The notes under the pieces are model-generated. The model had not been told where the DNA came from and did not search any database. It saw nothing but the letters and a program-made list of their open reading frames with translations. The translations under genes and the position numbers were made by a program. Below are positions 55,174 through 64,000 of a DNA stretch of 64,000 nt, piece after piece (position 1 is the stretch's first letter; each line of letters opens with the position of its first letter). Origin of the DNA: DASQZJ01 sp035638775 (GTDB lineage Bacteria; Pseudomonadota; Gammaproteobacteria; UBA5335; SLRW01); contig DASQZJ010000073.1 in the NCBI GenBank assembly GCA_035638775.1, positions 21,398-85,397 of the forward strand, in the 5' to 3' direction.

Positions 55174-56402
55174 GCGGAATCGTCCCCGGCGGGCTCCCCG
55201 GCCGCGGGGAGCCCGCTCCTGGATCGCACCCGCTGGCCCGCGCGCAGCTCGTTGCCGGGGTGGGACGCGACGGTCTCCCCCGGCGTCAGGCCGGAGAGGA
55301 TCTGCGTGGCGAGCCCGCTGCCGCGTCCCACGCGGACCGGCTGCAGGCGCAGGCGTCCGTCGCGCACCAGGAACACCGCCCAGCCGTCCCGGTGGCGAAA
55401 GACGGCGCTGGCCGGCACCTGCAGCACGTCCCTGCCGCGCCAGAGCACGAAGCTCGCATCCACCCGGTAGCCGTCCCCCAGGCTGCGCCACTGCGCCGGG
55501 GGCGAGACGATGTCGGCGATCACCCAGACCCGCTGCTCCTCCACCCCCAGGGCCGACACCTTGGTGAAGCCCGCGGGCTCGACGGTTCGCACCCTCGCCT
55601 GCAGCGGCTTCGGGCCGCCCCAGCGCTCCAGCCGGACCGCCATCCCCGGCCGGATGCGCACCGCGTCGCCGGACAGCACGTCGACGGCGATTTCCAGCGA
55701 TCGGGGATCCCCCAGCGTCAGGATCGGAGCGCCGCCGGGAATCACGCCCTCGCTCTTGCGTGCGATGCGCAGCACCACTCCGGAGACCGGCGCCCGGATC
55801 GCCAGCAGCGCATCCGCCGCGGTGCTGTCGCCGGCGAAGCGCAGCGCCGTTTTCGCCGCCTCCAGGCGGTAGTGCGCCACGCGCGCCTCGAAGCGGGCGG
55901 AGCGCAGCTCCGCCGCCCGCTGGCGGGCCTCGGTCTCGGTGCGCTCGAGGGACTCCCGCGACACGTGGCCCGCGGCCTGCAAGCGGCTCAGCCGCTTGCG
56001 TTCGGCGGTGGCGTAGGCGGCCGCCGCGGTGGCGCTCTCCACGCGCGTCCGGGCGGCTTCGAGCGCTGCCTGCGCCTGCGCCACGCGCGCCTTCGCCTCG
56101 GCCGTGGCGCGGGCGTCCAGCACCGGTGCCGGGGTCGGTCTGAGTTCGGCCAGGACCGCTCCCCGCCGCACGCTGTCCCCGACTTCCAGCCGGACCCGTT
56201 CCAGGTAGCCGGCCACCGGGGAGGACACCTGGTAACGGTCCCTGACCCGGGTACGGCCCTCCGCCGTCACGGTCTCCTCCAGCGGGGCACGACGCACCGC
56301 GGTGGTATCCACGGGCACCGCGCGCGGCCACAGTCCCCATGCCAGTCCCGCGCCCACCAGCAGGGCCAGCAGCGAGATCCATGCGACGCGCCGCAGGTTC
56401 AC
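55170..56402 (-). CDS. HlyD-family efflux periplasmic adaptor
   Basis: 410-residue membrane-fusion protein: N-terminal anchor (about residues 6-25), lipoyl halves (ETVTAEGRTRVRDRYQVSSPVAGYLERV and APVSGVVLRI), a helical hairpin rich in Ala/Arg (about 90-195) that would reach a TolC-like channel, then a beta-barrel and C-terminal domain. It links an inner-membrane ABC pump to an outer-membrane channel, which is not in the window. GTG 56402 is used, 4 bases after the permease stop with GGGAG about 8 bases upstream. Last gene of an ATPase-permease-adaptor operon. Confidence 0.88.
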   Translation of the reverse strand: MNLRRVAWISLLALLVGAGLAWGLWPRAVPVDTTAVRRAPLEETVTAEGRTRVRDRYQVSSPVAGYLERVRLEVGDSVRRGAVLAELRPTPAPVLDARATAEAKARVAQAQAALEAARTRVESATAAAAYATAERKRLSRLQAAGHVSRESLERTETEARQRAAELRSARFEARVAHYRLEAAKTALRFAGDSTAADALLAIRAPVSGVVLRIARKSEGVIPGGAPILTLGDPRSLEIAVDVLSGDAVRIRPGMAVRLERWGGPKPLQARVRTVEPAGFTKVSALGVEEQRVWVIADIVSPPAQWRSLGDGYRVDASFVLWRGRDVLQVPASAVFRHRDGWAVFLVRDGRLRLQPVRVGRGSGLATQILSGLTPGETVASHPGNELRAGQRVRSRSGLPAAGEPAGDDSA

Positions 56403-56406
56403 GGGC

Positions 56407-58772
56407 CTACTCCCTCGTCTTGAGCGCGCCGACCAGGTCCAGGCGCGCGACACGGCGCCACACCACGACGGCGGAGAGGGCCATGGCGGCCATCACCACC
56501 ATGGCCGCGAACGCGTAGGTGCGCGGCTCGATGACCAGGGGCACCCGGTAGAGCTCGGAACGCATGCCCCGGGACAGCAGGAAGCACAGCGCGCGGCCCG
56601 CGAAGAAACCCGGCACCACGGCGGCGAGGGTGATCAGCGCCAGCTCGCCCACCAGGATGTAGGCGGCCTCCGCGCGCGCGAAGCCGAGAATGCGCAGGCT
56701 CGCGAGCTCCCGGGTACGCTCGACCAGCGCGATCCGCGCGCTGTTGTAGACCACGCCGAAGGCGATGATCGAGGCGAGCAGGGTGGTGATGAAGGTGAAG
56801 ATCAGGAGGGTCTCGCCCATGGTCGCGTGGAAGCTCTCGATCGCCGCCTCGCGCAGCGTCACCCCGGAGACCGCCGGCATCTCCCGCAGGCGCCGGTAGA
56901 GTGCCGTGCGCGCGCCGCGCTCGTCCGCGACCAGGGCGCCGGAGGCCACGTCACCGTCGCCCAGCGCGCGGTTCAGGGCCGCCAGCCGCATGTAGCCGCT
57001 CACCCCCAGGTGTTCGCTCACCATGCCCGCAAGGGGCAGCCGCAGGACCCGGCGGCGCCCCTCCAGCACCTCGACGGTGATCGTCTGTCCCGGTCGGGCG
57101 TGCAGCATCTGCGCCAGGTAGTCGGTCATCACCAGGCCGTCCGGCGGCAGCGTCACGCGGTGCAGGTCGGCGTCGAGGAGGTGATGCAGGTGGCTGCCCG
57201 GGGCGTACGCCTGGATGCCGCCGCGATGGCTGTAGGGTCCGTGCCGGAAACGCACCGAGACCACGCGGAACGGCTCCGCCGTGCGCACGCCGGGCAGTCC
57301 GCGGAGCTCGTAGAGGGCTCTGCGGGATGCGGGATCGCGGAAGGTCACGGTGAGATCCTGGTTCTGGATCCGTTCGAACTGGACTTCGGTGATGTAGGTG
57401 ATGACGTCGCTCTGGAAGCGGCCCACCATCATGATCGCCACGGCGAAGGCGATCCCGGTCACGGACAGCGCCGACTTGACCGGCTCGCGCTCGAGGTGCC
57501 GGATGATCATGCGCGTGGGTTGGTCGAACAGGCGCTGCAGGCCCAGCCGCTCGAACAGGGTGGGGCGGTAGACGGGGGGTGGCTCCGGCTGCATCGCCGC
57601 CGCCGGCGGCAGCCGCGACGCCCGGCGCACCGCGACCAGGGTTCCCGCCAGCGCCGCGGCGGCGGTCACCGCGACCACATCGCCGACGACCGACGGCGCC
57701 AGCCGGTAGTCCAGGAACGGGAAGCGGAAGAAGCCCCGGTAGATGCCGCTGACCAGGTGCCCGAGCCAGGCCCCCGCGCCGATCCCGAGGACGATCCCGG
57801 CCAGCGCGATGACCGAGGCCAGCATCGCGTAGTGCAGCGCGATGGCACGGGAAGCGTAGCCGAAGGCCTTGAGCACGCCGATCTGCTCGCGCTGGGTGCG
57901 GATCAGGCGTGACATGACGAGGTTCAGCAGGAACGCGGCCACCGCCAGGAAGATGCCGGGCAGCAGCGTCGCGATGGTATGCAGCTGCTGCAGCTCCTGG
58001 CTGAGGTAGTGATGGGAGAACTGGTCCGCCCGGTCGTAGGCGCCGAGCCCGCCATACGGCGCGAGGATCCCGTCCAGGCGCTGGATCACCGGGACCGCCT
58101 CCGCCCCGGGCGCGAGCCGCAGTACCACGTCGTTGAACGCGCCCTGCATGTCGTAGGCGTTTTCCAGCGGTGTCCGCGCCATCCACAGCACGCCGTAGCG
58201 GCGGTAATCGGGGAACATGTCGCCGGGACGCATCTGGTAGATGAATTCCGGGGACAGGGCCACGCCGCAGATCCGCAGGCGCTCGCTGCGCCCGTTGATC
58301 ACGGCCTGCAGGGCGTCACCGGGACGCAGCCCGTGGGCCTCGGCGAAGGCCTCGCTGACCACCACCCGGTTGCCGCCGGGGTCCGGCCCGGGCAGCCGTC
58401 CGGAGCGGAGATAGAGCCGGTTGAGCGCCGGCTGCCCCCGGTCCGGGATCGAGACCACCACGGCGGTGACGGGATCGGGGAAGCCCGGCAGCTGCAGGCG
58501 CGCCTGCCCCAGGACGCGGGTTTCCACGCGGGCCGTCCCGGGGATGCTCCGGATCCGGACGGTCAGCGATTCGGGGGCCCGCTTGAGCGAGGCGAACACC
58601 TCGCCGAAGCGGTACTCCCGGTAGAAGCGGTCCTCGGTCCGCTGCAGCGACTCCAGGGTGCTCGCCGCCATGATGTAGGTCGCGACGCCCCCCGCGATCA
58701 CCAGCGCGATCGCCAGTTCCTGGGCGCGCAGCCGCCACAGGTCCCGCAGCAGCTTGCGGTCGAGCGCACGCA

Positions 58773-58776
<4 letters not shown>
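56407..58776 (-). CDS. ABC exporter permease with two FtsX domains
   Basis: 789-residue inner-membrane protein of the large FtsX/MacB type: TM near residues 20-40, a periplasmic domain, three helices around 270-400, a second periplasmic domain, and three C-terminal helices with LASIIAFGVVYNSARIALVERTRELASLRILGF. Both FtsX units are seen (LLNLVMSRLIRTQREQIGVLKAFGY in the first). Likely exports a lipid, peptide or small molecule. Overlaps the ATPase stop by 4 nt. Confidence 0.9.
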
Positions 58777-59510
<734 letters not shown>

Positions 59511-59648
59511 GCACGCGCTCCGTTCATCAGCCGGGCCTCGTGCAAGCATATCCAGCCACCCCCGCGGGGGGCTGACGGGGATCAAGCTCGCCGGGTGCCG
59601 CAAATCCTAGAGTGGGGCCAGACGCCGCAGGAGCGAGGATGACCCCCA

Positions 59649-60854
59649 ATGCCCGACCTTCCCGAGGGCTCCGATCCCGAAATCGAGCAGACGCTGGGCC
59701 TGGACGGGCGCGACGGCCGGCGCCGGTGGCTGGCCATCGCCCTCGGGGTGCTGGTACCGCTGCTCGTGATCGGCGGGGGCGTGGCATGGTGGCTGCAGCC
59801 CGCGCCGGGTCCGGACTACCAGACGGTCGCGGTGCGCCGTGGCGACCTGACGGCGAGGGTCACGGCCACCGGAACCCTGGCGCCGGTCAACGAGGTGCAG
59901 GTGGGGGCCGAGATCTCGGGGCGCATCGCGGAGGTCGACGCCGATTACAACGACCGTGTTCACAAGGGCCAGGTGCTCGCGCGCCTGGATACCGAGCAGC
60001 TGGAAGCGCAGGTGCGCCGGGCGGAAGCGAGCCTGGCCTCGGCGCGGGCGGCGCTGACCGAGGCCCGCGCGAGCGCGCGCGAAGCGGAACTCGCCTGGCG
60101 CCGCACGCAGAAGCTGTTGCGCACCCGTGCCGCCTCGCAGCAGAACCTGGAGGCGGCGCGTGCCCAGCGCGACCGCACGGCCGCGGCGGTGGACGTGGCG
60201 CAAGCCCAGGTGACCGTGGCCAGAGCCGCCCTGGAGGCCGACCGCACCACCCTGTCGAAGGCGGTGATCCGTGCCCCCATCGACGGCGTGGTGATCTCGC
60301 GCGACGTTGAGCCCGGGCAGACGGTCGCGGCAAGCTTCCAGACACCGGTCCTGTTCGTGCTGGCCGAGGACCTGTCGAAGATGGAGCTGCACGTCGACAT
60401 CGACGAGGCCGACGTGGGCGCGGTCAAGGCCGGTCAGAGCGCCACGTTCACGGTCGACGCCTACCCGGAACGCAGATTTTCCGCGAAACTCGTCTCGATC
60501 CACAACGCCGCCCGCACGGTGCAGGGCGTGGTCAGCTACGAAGGCGTGCTCACGGTCGACAACTCGGCCATGCTGCTGCGCCCCGGCATGACGGCGACCG
60601 CGGAGATCACGACCGCGACCCGCCGCGACGCACTGCTGGTGCCCAACAGCGCGTTGCGCTTCACGCCTCCCGGTCATGCCGCCGGCCCCGGCGAAAACGG
60701 GGCCCGGGTCTGGGTCCTGCGGGGCGGCAGGCCCGAGCCGGTGACGGTGCGCACCGGCCTCAGCGACGGGCGCGATACGGTCATCGTGGAAGGCGCCGTG
60801 CACCCGGGGGACCGGGCGATCGTCGATATCCGCCGCCAGCGGCCGGCGTCGTGA
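59649..60854 (+). CDS. MacA-like periplasmic adaptor
   Basis: 401-residue membrane-fusion protein with an N-terminal anchor (about residues 27-47), RGDLTARVTATGTLAPVNEVQVGAEISGRI (first lipoyl half), a coiled-coil hairpin (about 115-200) and APIDGVVISRDVEPGQTV (second half), then a beta-barrel. It starts the plus-strand exporter, divergent from the other ABC system by 138 bases; its stop overlaps the ATPase GTG by 4 nt. Confidence 0.9.
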   Translation: MPDLPEGSDPEIEQTLGLDGRDGRRRWLAIALGVLVPLLVIGGGVAWWLQPAPGPDYQTVAVRRGDLTARVTATGTLAPVNEVQVGAEISGRIAEVDADYNDRVHKGQVLARLDTEQLEAQVRRAEASLASARAALTEARASAREAELAWRRTQKLLRTRAASQQNLEAARAQRDRTAAAVDVAQAQVTVARAALEADRTTLSKAVIRAPIDGVVISRDVEPGQTVAASFQTPVLFVLAEDLSKMELHVDIDEADVGAVKAGQSATFTVDAYPERRFSAKLVSIHNAARTVQGVVSYEGVLTVDNSAMLLRPGMTATAEITTATRRDALLVPNSALRFTPPGHAAGPGENGARVWVLRGGRPEPVTVRTGLSDGRDTVIVEGAVHPGDRAIVDIRRQRPAS

Positions 60855-61564
60855 ATGGCGGCGCGCCGGCGCTGATCCGCCTGAGCGGCGTACGCCGCAG
60901 CTACGGGCGGGGCGCCGCGCGTGTGGACGCGCTGGCGGGGATCGACCTGGCCATCGGCCGCGGGGAGTTCGTGGCGGTGATGGGACCGAGCGGCTCGGGC
61001 AAGTCCACCTGCATGAACATCCTGGGCTGCCTGGATACGCCCACCTCCGGATCCTATCGCTTTGGCGGGGTCGAGGTGACGCGCCTGTCCCGGGACCAGC
61101 GCGCGTTGCTGCGGCGCCACTATCTGGGGTTCGTGTTCCAGGGCTACAACCTGCTCAGCCGCACCTCGGCGCTCGAGAACGTCGAGCTGCCCCTGGTCTA
61201 CCGCAGCATCGGGGCCGCCCGCCGCCGCAGCCTGGCGCTGCAGGCACTGGACGCCGTGGGACTCGCCCCGGTTGCCCGCCACACGCCCGCGGAGCTTTCC
61301 GGCGGCCAGCAGCAGCGTGTCGCGATCGCTCGGGCCATCGTGACCCGCCCCTCGCTGCTGCTCGCCGACGAGCCCACCGGCAACCTCGACTCCGCCCGCA
61401 GCCGCGAGATCATGGAGCTGCTGTCGGGCTTCAACCGGGACCGCGGCATCACCATCGTGATGGTGACCCACGAGCCGGACATGGCCTCCTGGGCACGGCG
61501 CGTGGTGCATTTTCTCGACGGCCGCATCGAGGCGGACGGCCCGCACGCGGAGCATGCCCCGTGA
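60851..61564 (+). CDS. MacB-type ABC exporter ATPase subunit
   Basis: 237-residue ATP-binding protein with Walker A GPSGSGKS, Q-loop FVFQGYNLLSRTSALENVELP, signature LSGGQQQRVAIARA, Walker B LLADEPTGNLD and H-loop VTHEPD, all typical of MacB. It is a separate polypeptide instead of the N-terminal half of a fused MacB. GTG start, with 4-nt overlaps on both sides, so adaptor, ATPase and permease are tightly coupled. Confidence 0.93.
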   Translation: MNGGAPALIRLSGVRRSYGRGAARVDALAGIDLAIGRGEFVAVMGPSGSGKSTCMNILGCLDTPTSGSYRFGGVEVTRLSRDQRALLRRHYLGFVFQGYNLLSRTSALENVELPLVYRSIGAARRRSLALQALDAVGLAPVARHTPAELSGGQQQRVAIARAIVTRPSLLLADEPTGNLDSARSREIMELLSGFNRDRGITIVMVTHEPDMASWARRVVHFLDGRIEADGPHAEHAP

Positions 61565-62766
61565 TCGGCAACATGCTGCTGATGGCCCTGCGCGAGGTGC
61601 GCCGGCACGCGATGCGTTCGGCACTCACCATGCTCGGCATCATCATCGGCGTCGCCGCGGTGATCACCATGGTGACCCTGGGCGGCGGCGCCACCGCGCG
61701 CGTGACCGGCGAGATCGCCTCGCTGGGTCGCAACATGCTGGTGCTGGTGCCCGGGGCGAGCCGTCACGGGCCCGCGATGACCAGCGCGCCGCCGCTCGAG
61801 ATGGCGGACGTCGCCGCGATCCAGCGCGAGATCCCGGGCCTGGCGGCAGTGGCGCCGGCAGCGAGCCGTCCCACGCTGGCGGTCTACGCCAATCACAACT
61901 GGCCGACCACGGTGACCGGCACCGACGATGCCTACCTGCGGGTGCGGGAGTGGCCGCTTTCCTCGGGACGGGAGTTCGACAGCGCCGAGCTGCGCGCCGG
62001 GCGCATGGTGTGCCTGCTGGGGGCCACCGTGAAGAAGGAGCTGTTCGGCGCCCAGGATCCGCTGGGCGCGATCATCCGGCTGGGCAAGATACCGTGCCGG
62101 GTGATCGGGGTGCTGGAGGCGAAGGGGCAGTCGTCCTTCGGCACGGACCAGGACGATCTGCTGCTGGTCCCGATCCGGGCTTTCCACCGCCGCATCGCCG
62201 GCAACCGCGACGTCGGCGTGATCTTCCTCTCGTCCCGCTACAGCGCGGATACCCCGGACATCCAGCGCCGCGTCACGCAGCTGATGCGGGAGCGCCGCCA
62301 CGTACCCGAGGCGGCCGAGGACGACTTCACCGTGCGCGACATGAAAGAGATCGTGAGCGTACTGGAGACGGCCTCGGGCGTTCTCACCACCCTGCTCGGG
62401 GCCATTGCGGCGGTGAGCCTGGTGGTCGGCGGCATCGGCATCATGAACATCATGCTGGTCTCGGTGACGGAGCGGACCCGGGAGATCGGCATCCGCCTCG
62501 CGGTCGGGGCGCGCGAGCGCGAAGTGCTGCTGCAGTTCCTGGTCGAGGCGGTGCTGCTTTCGCTGCTGGGCGGGCTGGCCGGCATCGGGCTCGGGCTGGG
62601 ATGCTCCCTGGCGGCGGCCCGCCTGGTGCACGTGCCCTTCATCCCGGACGTTCCGATCATCGGCATCGCCTTCGGCTTCGCCGGCCTGATCGGTGTGGTG
62701 TTCGGATACTTTCCCGCCCGCAAGGCGGCGCGGCTCGATCCCATCGAGGCACTGCGCCACGAGTAG
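61561..62766 (+). CDS. MacB-type ABC exporter permease subunit
   Basis: 401-residue permease: N-terminal TM (RSALTMLGIIIGVAAVITMVTLGGGA), a MacB periplasmic core domain (about 50-270) and three C-terminal helices (about 275-395) with GGIGIMNIMLVSVTERTREIGIRLAVGARER and FPARKAARLDPIEALRHE. Together with the 237-residue ATPase it equals one fused MacB. The substrate is unknown; no TolC homologue lies in the window. Confidence 0.93.
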   Translation: MIGNMLLMALREVRRHAMRSALTMLGIIIGVAAVITMVTLGGGATARVTGEIASLGRNMLVLVPGASRHGPAMTSAPPLEMADVAAIQREIPGLAAVAPAASRPTLAVYANHNWPTTVTGTDDAYLRVREWPLSSGREFDSAELRAGRMVCLLGATVKKELFGAQDPLGAIIRLGKIPCRVIGVLEAKGQSSFGTDQDDLLLVPIRAFHRRIAGNRDVGVIFLSSRYSADTPDIQRRVTQLMRERRHVPEAAEDDFTVRDMKEIVSVLETASGVLTTLLGAIAAVSLVVGGIGIMNIMLVSVTERTREIGIRLAVGAREREVLLQFLVEAVLLSLLGGLAGIGLGLGCSLAAARLVHVPFIPDVPIIGIAFGFAGLIGVVFGYFPARKAARLDPIEALRHE

Positions 62767-62778
62767 CGGCCTCCGCTG

Positions 62779-63114
62779 TCAGCGGTCGCCGGGCTGGTGG
62801 ACCACCGTGGTGCCGCCGGGATGGTCCATCTGCACGCTCAGGATGTGACTGCCGAGCATGCGGATGCGCCCGCGGTGGCGCAGCTCGTCGCCGGCGGTGA
62901 ACTCGAACGCATAGGTCCGTCGCAGCCGCAGCCAGCCCGATTCCGCACGCCCGAGCCCGAGCCGTGCCAGGGCCACGGTGTGGTCGAGCAGCTCCACGTC
63001 GACCTCGCGGCACGCCCGGCGACAGGCAGCCAGGGCCGTCTCGCGGGCGCGCAGTGCCGCGGCCCAGATCCACACGACCACGCCCAGCGCCAGCAGGAAC
63101 GACAGTGGATTCAT
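62779..63114 (-). CDS. DUF3301 membrane-anchored protein
   Basis: 111-residue protein: one N-terminal membrane helix (NPLSFLLALGVVVWIWAAAL), then a short cytoplasmic or periplasmic domain with the DUF3301 pattern (ALAACRRACREVDVELLDHTVALARLGLGR ... RLRRTYAFEFTA). Function unknown. ATG 63114 is preferred to GTG 63117 immediately before it. Convergent with the exporter genes; 176 bases before the divergent glycosylase gene. Confidence 0.8.
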   Translation of the reverse strand: MNPLSFLLALGVVVWIWAAALRARETALAACRRACREVDVELLDHTVALARLGLGRAESGWLRLRRTYAFEFTAGDELRHRGRIRMLGSHILSVQMDHPGGTTVVHQPGDR

Positions 63115-63290
63115 CACCGCGCGACCAATTTGCTCGAGGGCATTGTCCGGTCTCGGAGCCGTCGTGGGTGGTGGTGCTCGTCGGTCGTGTCGCGCCAGAC
63201 ACTCTCTGCTCGCGCCTTGCCGCTACGGCCCAGGGAGCCGCTGAGACCCAACGATACCCTCGAGCAGACCGGTCGTGTACCCTCGCCGGC

Positions 63291-63950
63291 GTGGACACTC
63301 GGCGGCGGACAACCCCGGCCTGCGACCCCGCCGGGGCCGTGCGGCACCTGAGCGCGGCGGATCCGGAGCTCGCGGCGCTGATCGAGCGCGTCGGCCCGCC
63401 GGGGCTGGCGCCCCCGCGCAGACCGGAACCCTTCCGGGCGCTGCTGCGCGCGATCGTCTACCAGCAGCTGGCCGGCAGCGCCGCCGCGGCGATCCACGCG
63501 CGCGTACTGGCCCTGTTCGGCGACGCCGGGCCGGACCCGGAGGGACTCGCGGGTGCCTCCGACGAGGCCCTGCGCGGGGCCGGCCTGTCCCGCAACAAGC
63601 TGGCGGCGCTGCGCGACCTCGCCCGCGCCGCGCGGGACGGCACGCTGCCCCGGGCGGATGACCTGGCCGGGATGCCGGACGGCGAGATCATCCGGCTCCT
63701 GTCCGGGATTCGCGGCGTGGGCCGCTGGACGGTGGAGATGCTGTTGATCTTCGAACTGGGCCGCCCGGACATTCTGCCGGTCCACGACCTCGGCGTGCGC
63801 AAGGGCTTCCGCAACCTGCGCGCCCTGGACGCCCTCCCCGCGCCCCGCGAGCTCGCCGCCCACGGGGAGCGCTGGCGTCCCTACCGGTCGGTGGCGGCGT
63901 GGTATCTGTGGCGTGCGGCCGAGGGGGCGGGGCCGGACTCGTGGTCCTGA
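63291..63950 (+). CDS. DNA-3-methyladenine glycosylase, AlkA-like
   Basis: 219-residue HhH-GPD superfamily glycosylase that starts base-excision repair of alkylated purines. The helix-hairpin-helix is LLSGIRGVGRWTVEMLLIF and the catalytic Asp is in LPVHDLGVRKGF; QQLAGSAAAAIHAR is the family's early helix. There is no N-terminal extension like that of E. coli AlkA, so it resembles the shorter AlkA/Mag type. GTG 63291 is the only plausible start in frame near the conserved region. An AT-rich octamer array begins 7 bases after the stop. Confidence 0.9.
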   Translation: MDTRRRTTPACDPAGAVRHLSAADPELAALIERVGPPGLAPPRRPEPFRALLRAIVYQQLAGSAAAAIHARVLALFGDAGPDPEGLAGASDEALRGAGLSRNKLAALRDLARAARDGTLPRADDLAGMPDGEIIRLLSGIRGVGRWTVEMLLIFELGRPDILPVHDLGVRKGFRNLRALDALPAPRELAAHGERWRPYRSVAAWYLWRAAEGAGPDSWS

Positions 63951-63957
63951 AGGTGGT

Positions 63958-64000
63958 AAGTTATTAAGTTATTAAGTTGTTAAGTTATTAAGTTATTAAG
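63958..64000. repeat. Octamer tandem repeat (AAGTTATT)
   Basis: Five full copies of the 8-base unit AAGTTATT plus three bases of a sixth, with one changed base (AAGTTGTT) in the third copy. The array is cut by the window end, so its full length is unknown. It is far more AT-rich than anything around it. Confidence 0.95.

Overview
The window is dense chromosomal DNA of a high-GC gammaproteobacterium (roughly two thirds or more G+C by eye). It is centred on the replication-origin neighbourhood. The order glyQ-glyS-gmhB-plsC facing gyrB-recF-dnaN-dnaA, with rpmH-rnpA-yidD-yidC-mnmE-mnmG diverging from dnaA, is the pseudomonad-like gammaproteobacterial arrangement. Many genes use GTG starts and neighbours often overlap by 4-8 nt. 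I cannot name the genus. No tRNA, rRNA, CRISPR, insertion sequence or prophage was seen, and no gene-free stretch exceeds 300 bases.

Layout. 1-11.4 kb, mostly minus strand: lptM-lysA running into the start of polA (cut by the window edge), a plus-strand carboxylesterase, then an NRDE protein - S9 peptidase - tamA - tamB operon for outer-membrane biogenesis. 11.6-20.2 kb: type II NADH dehydrogenase, an alpha/beta hydrolase, then the nitrogen-control block ntrC-ntrB-DUF4124-glnA (minus strand). This block has a strong sigma54 promoter and paired NtrC sites upstream of glnA and a perfect NtrC palindrome upstream of ntrB; a cation-efflux gene follows. 20.3-24.7 kb: glyQ-glyS-gmhB-plsC. 24.8-37.2 kb: the origin block, with two perfect ParB (parS) sites inside recF, DnaA boxes in an AT-rich dnaN-dnaA spacer, and another DnaA box by the dnaA promoter. 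The usual rsmG-parA-parB do not follow mnmG here.

37.3-42.3 kb: a PA0069-type radical SAM protein, a duplicated DsbA-like protein, an alpha/beta hydrolase and purEK. 42.6-50.3 kb: an acyl-CoA dehydrogenase, then a compact module of lipoprotein, periplasmic binding protein, large TRAP-type permease and FATP-type acyl-CoA synthetase. By context this module could import a hydrophobic carboxylate and activate it as a CoA thioester; it is the best candidate here for an under-described system. 50.3-55.2 kb: fxsA, a second AMP-dependent ligase, thpR, a NUDIX hydrolase and metY. 55.2-62.8 kb: two different three-gene ABC exporters back to back (adaptor-permease-ATPase on minus; adaptor-ATPase-permease on plus). 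The window ends with a DUF3301 gene, an AlkA-like glycosylase and an AT-rich octamer tandem repeat that runs off the edge.
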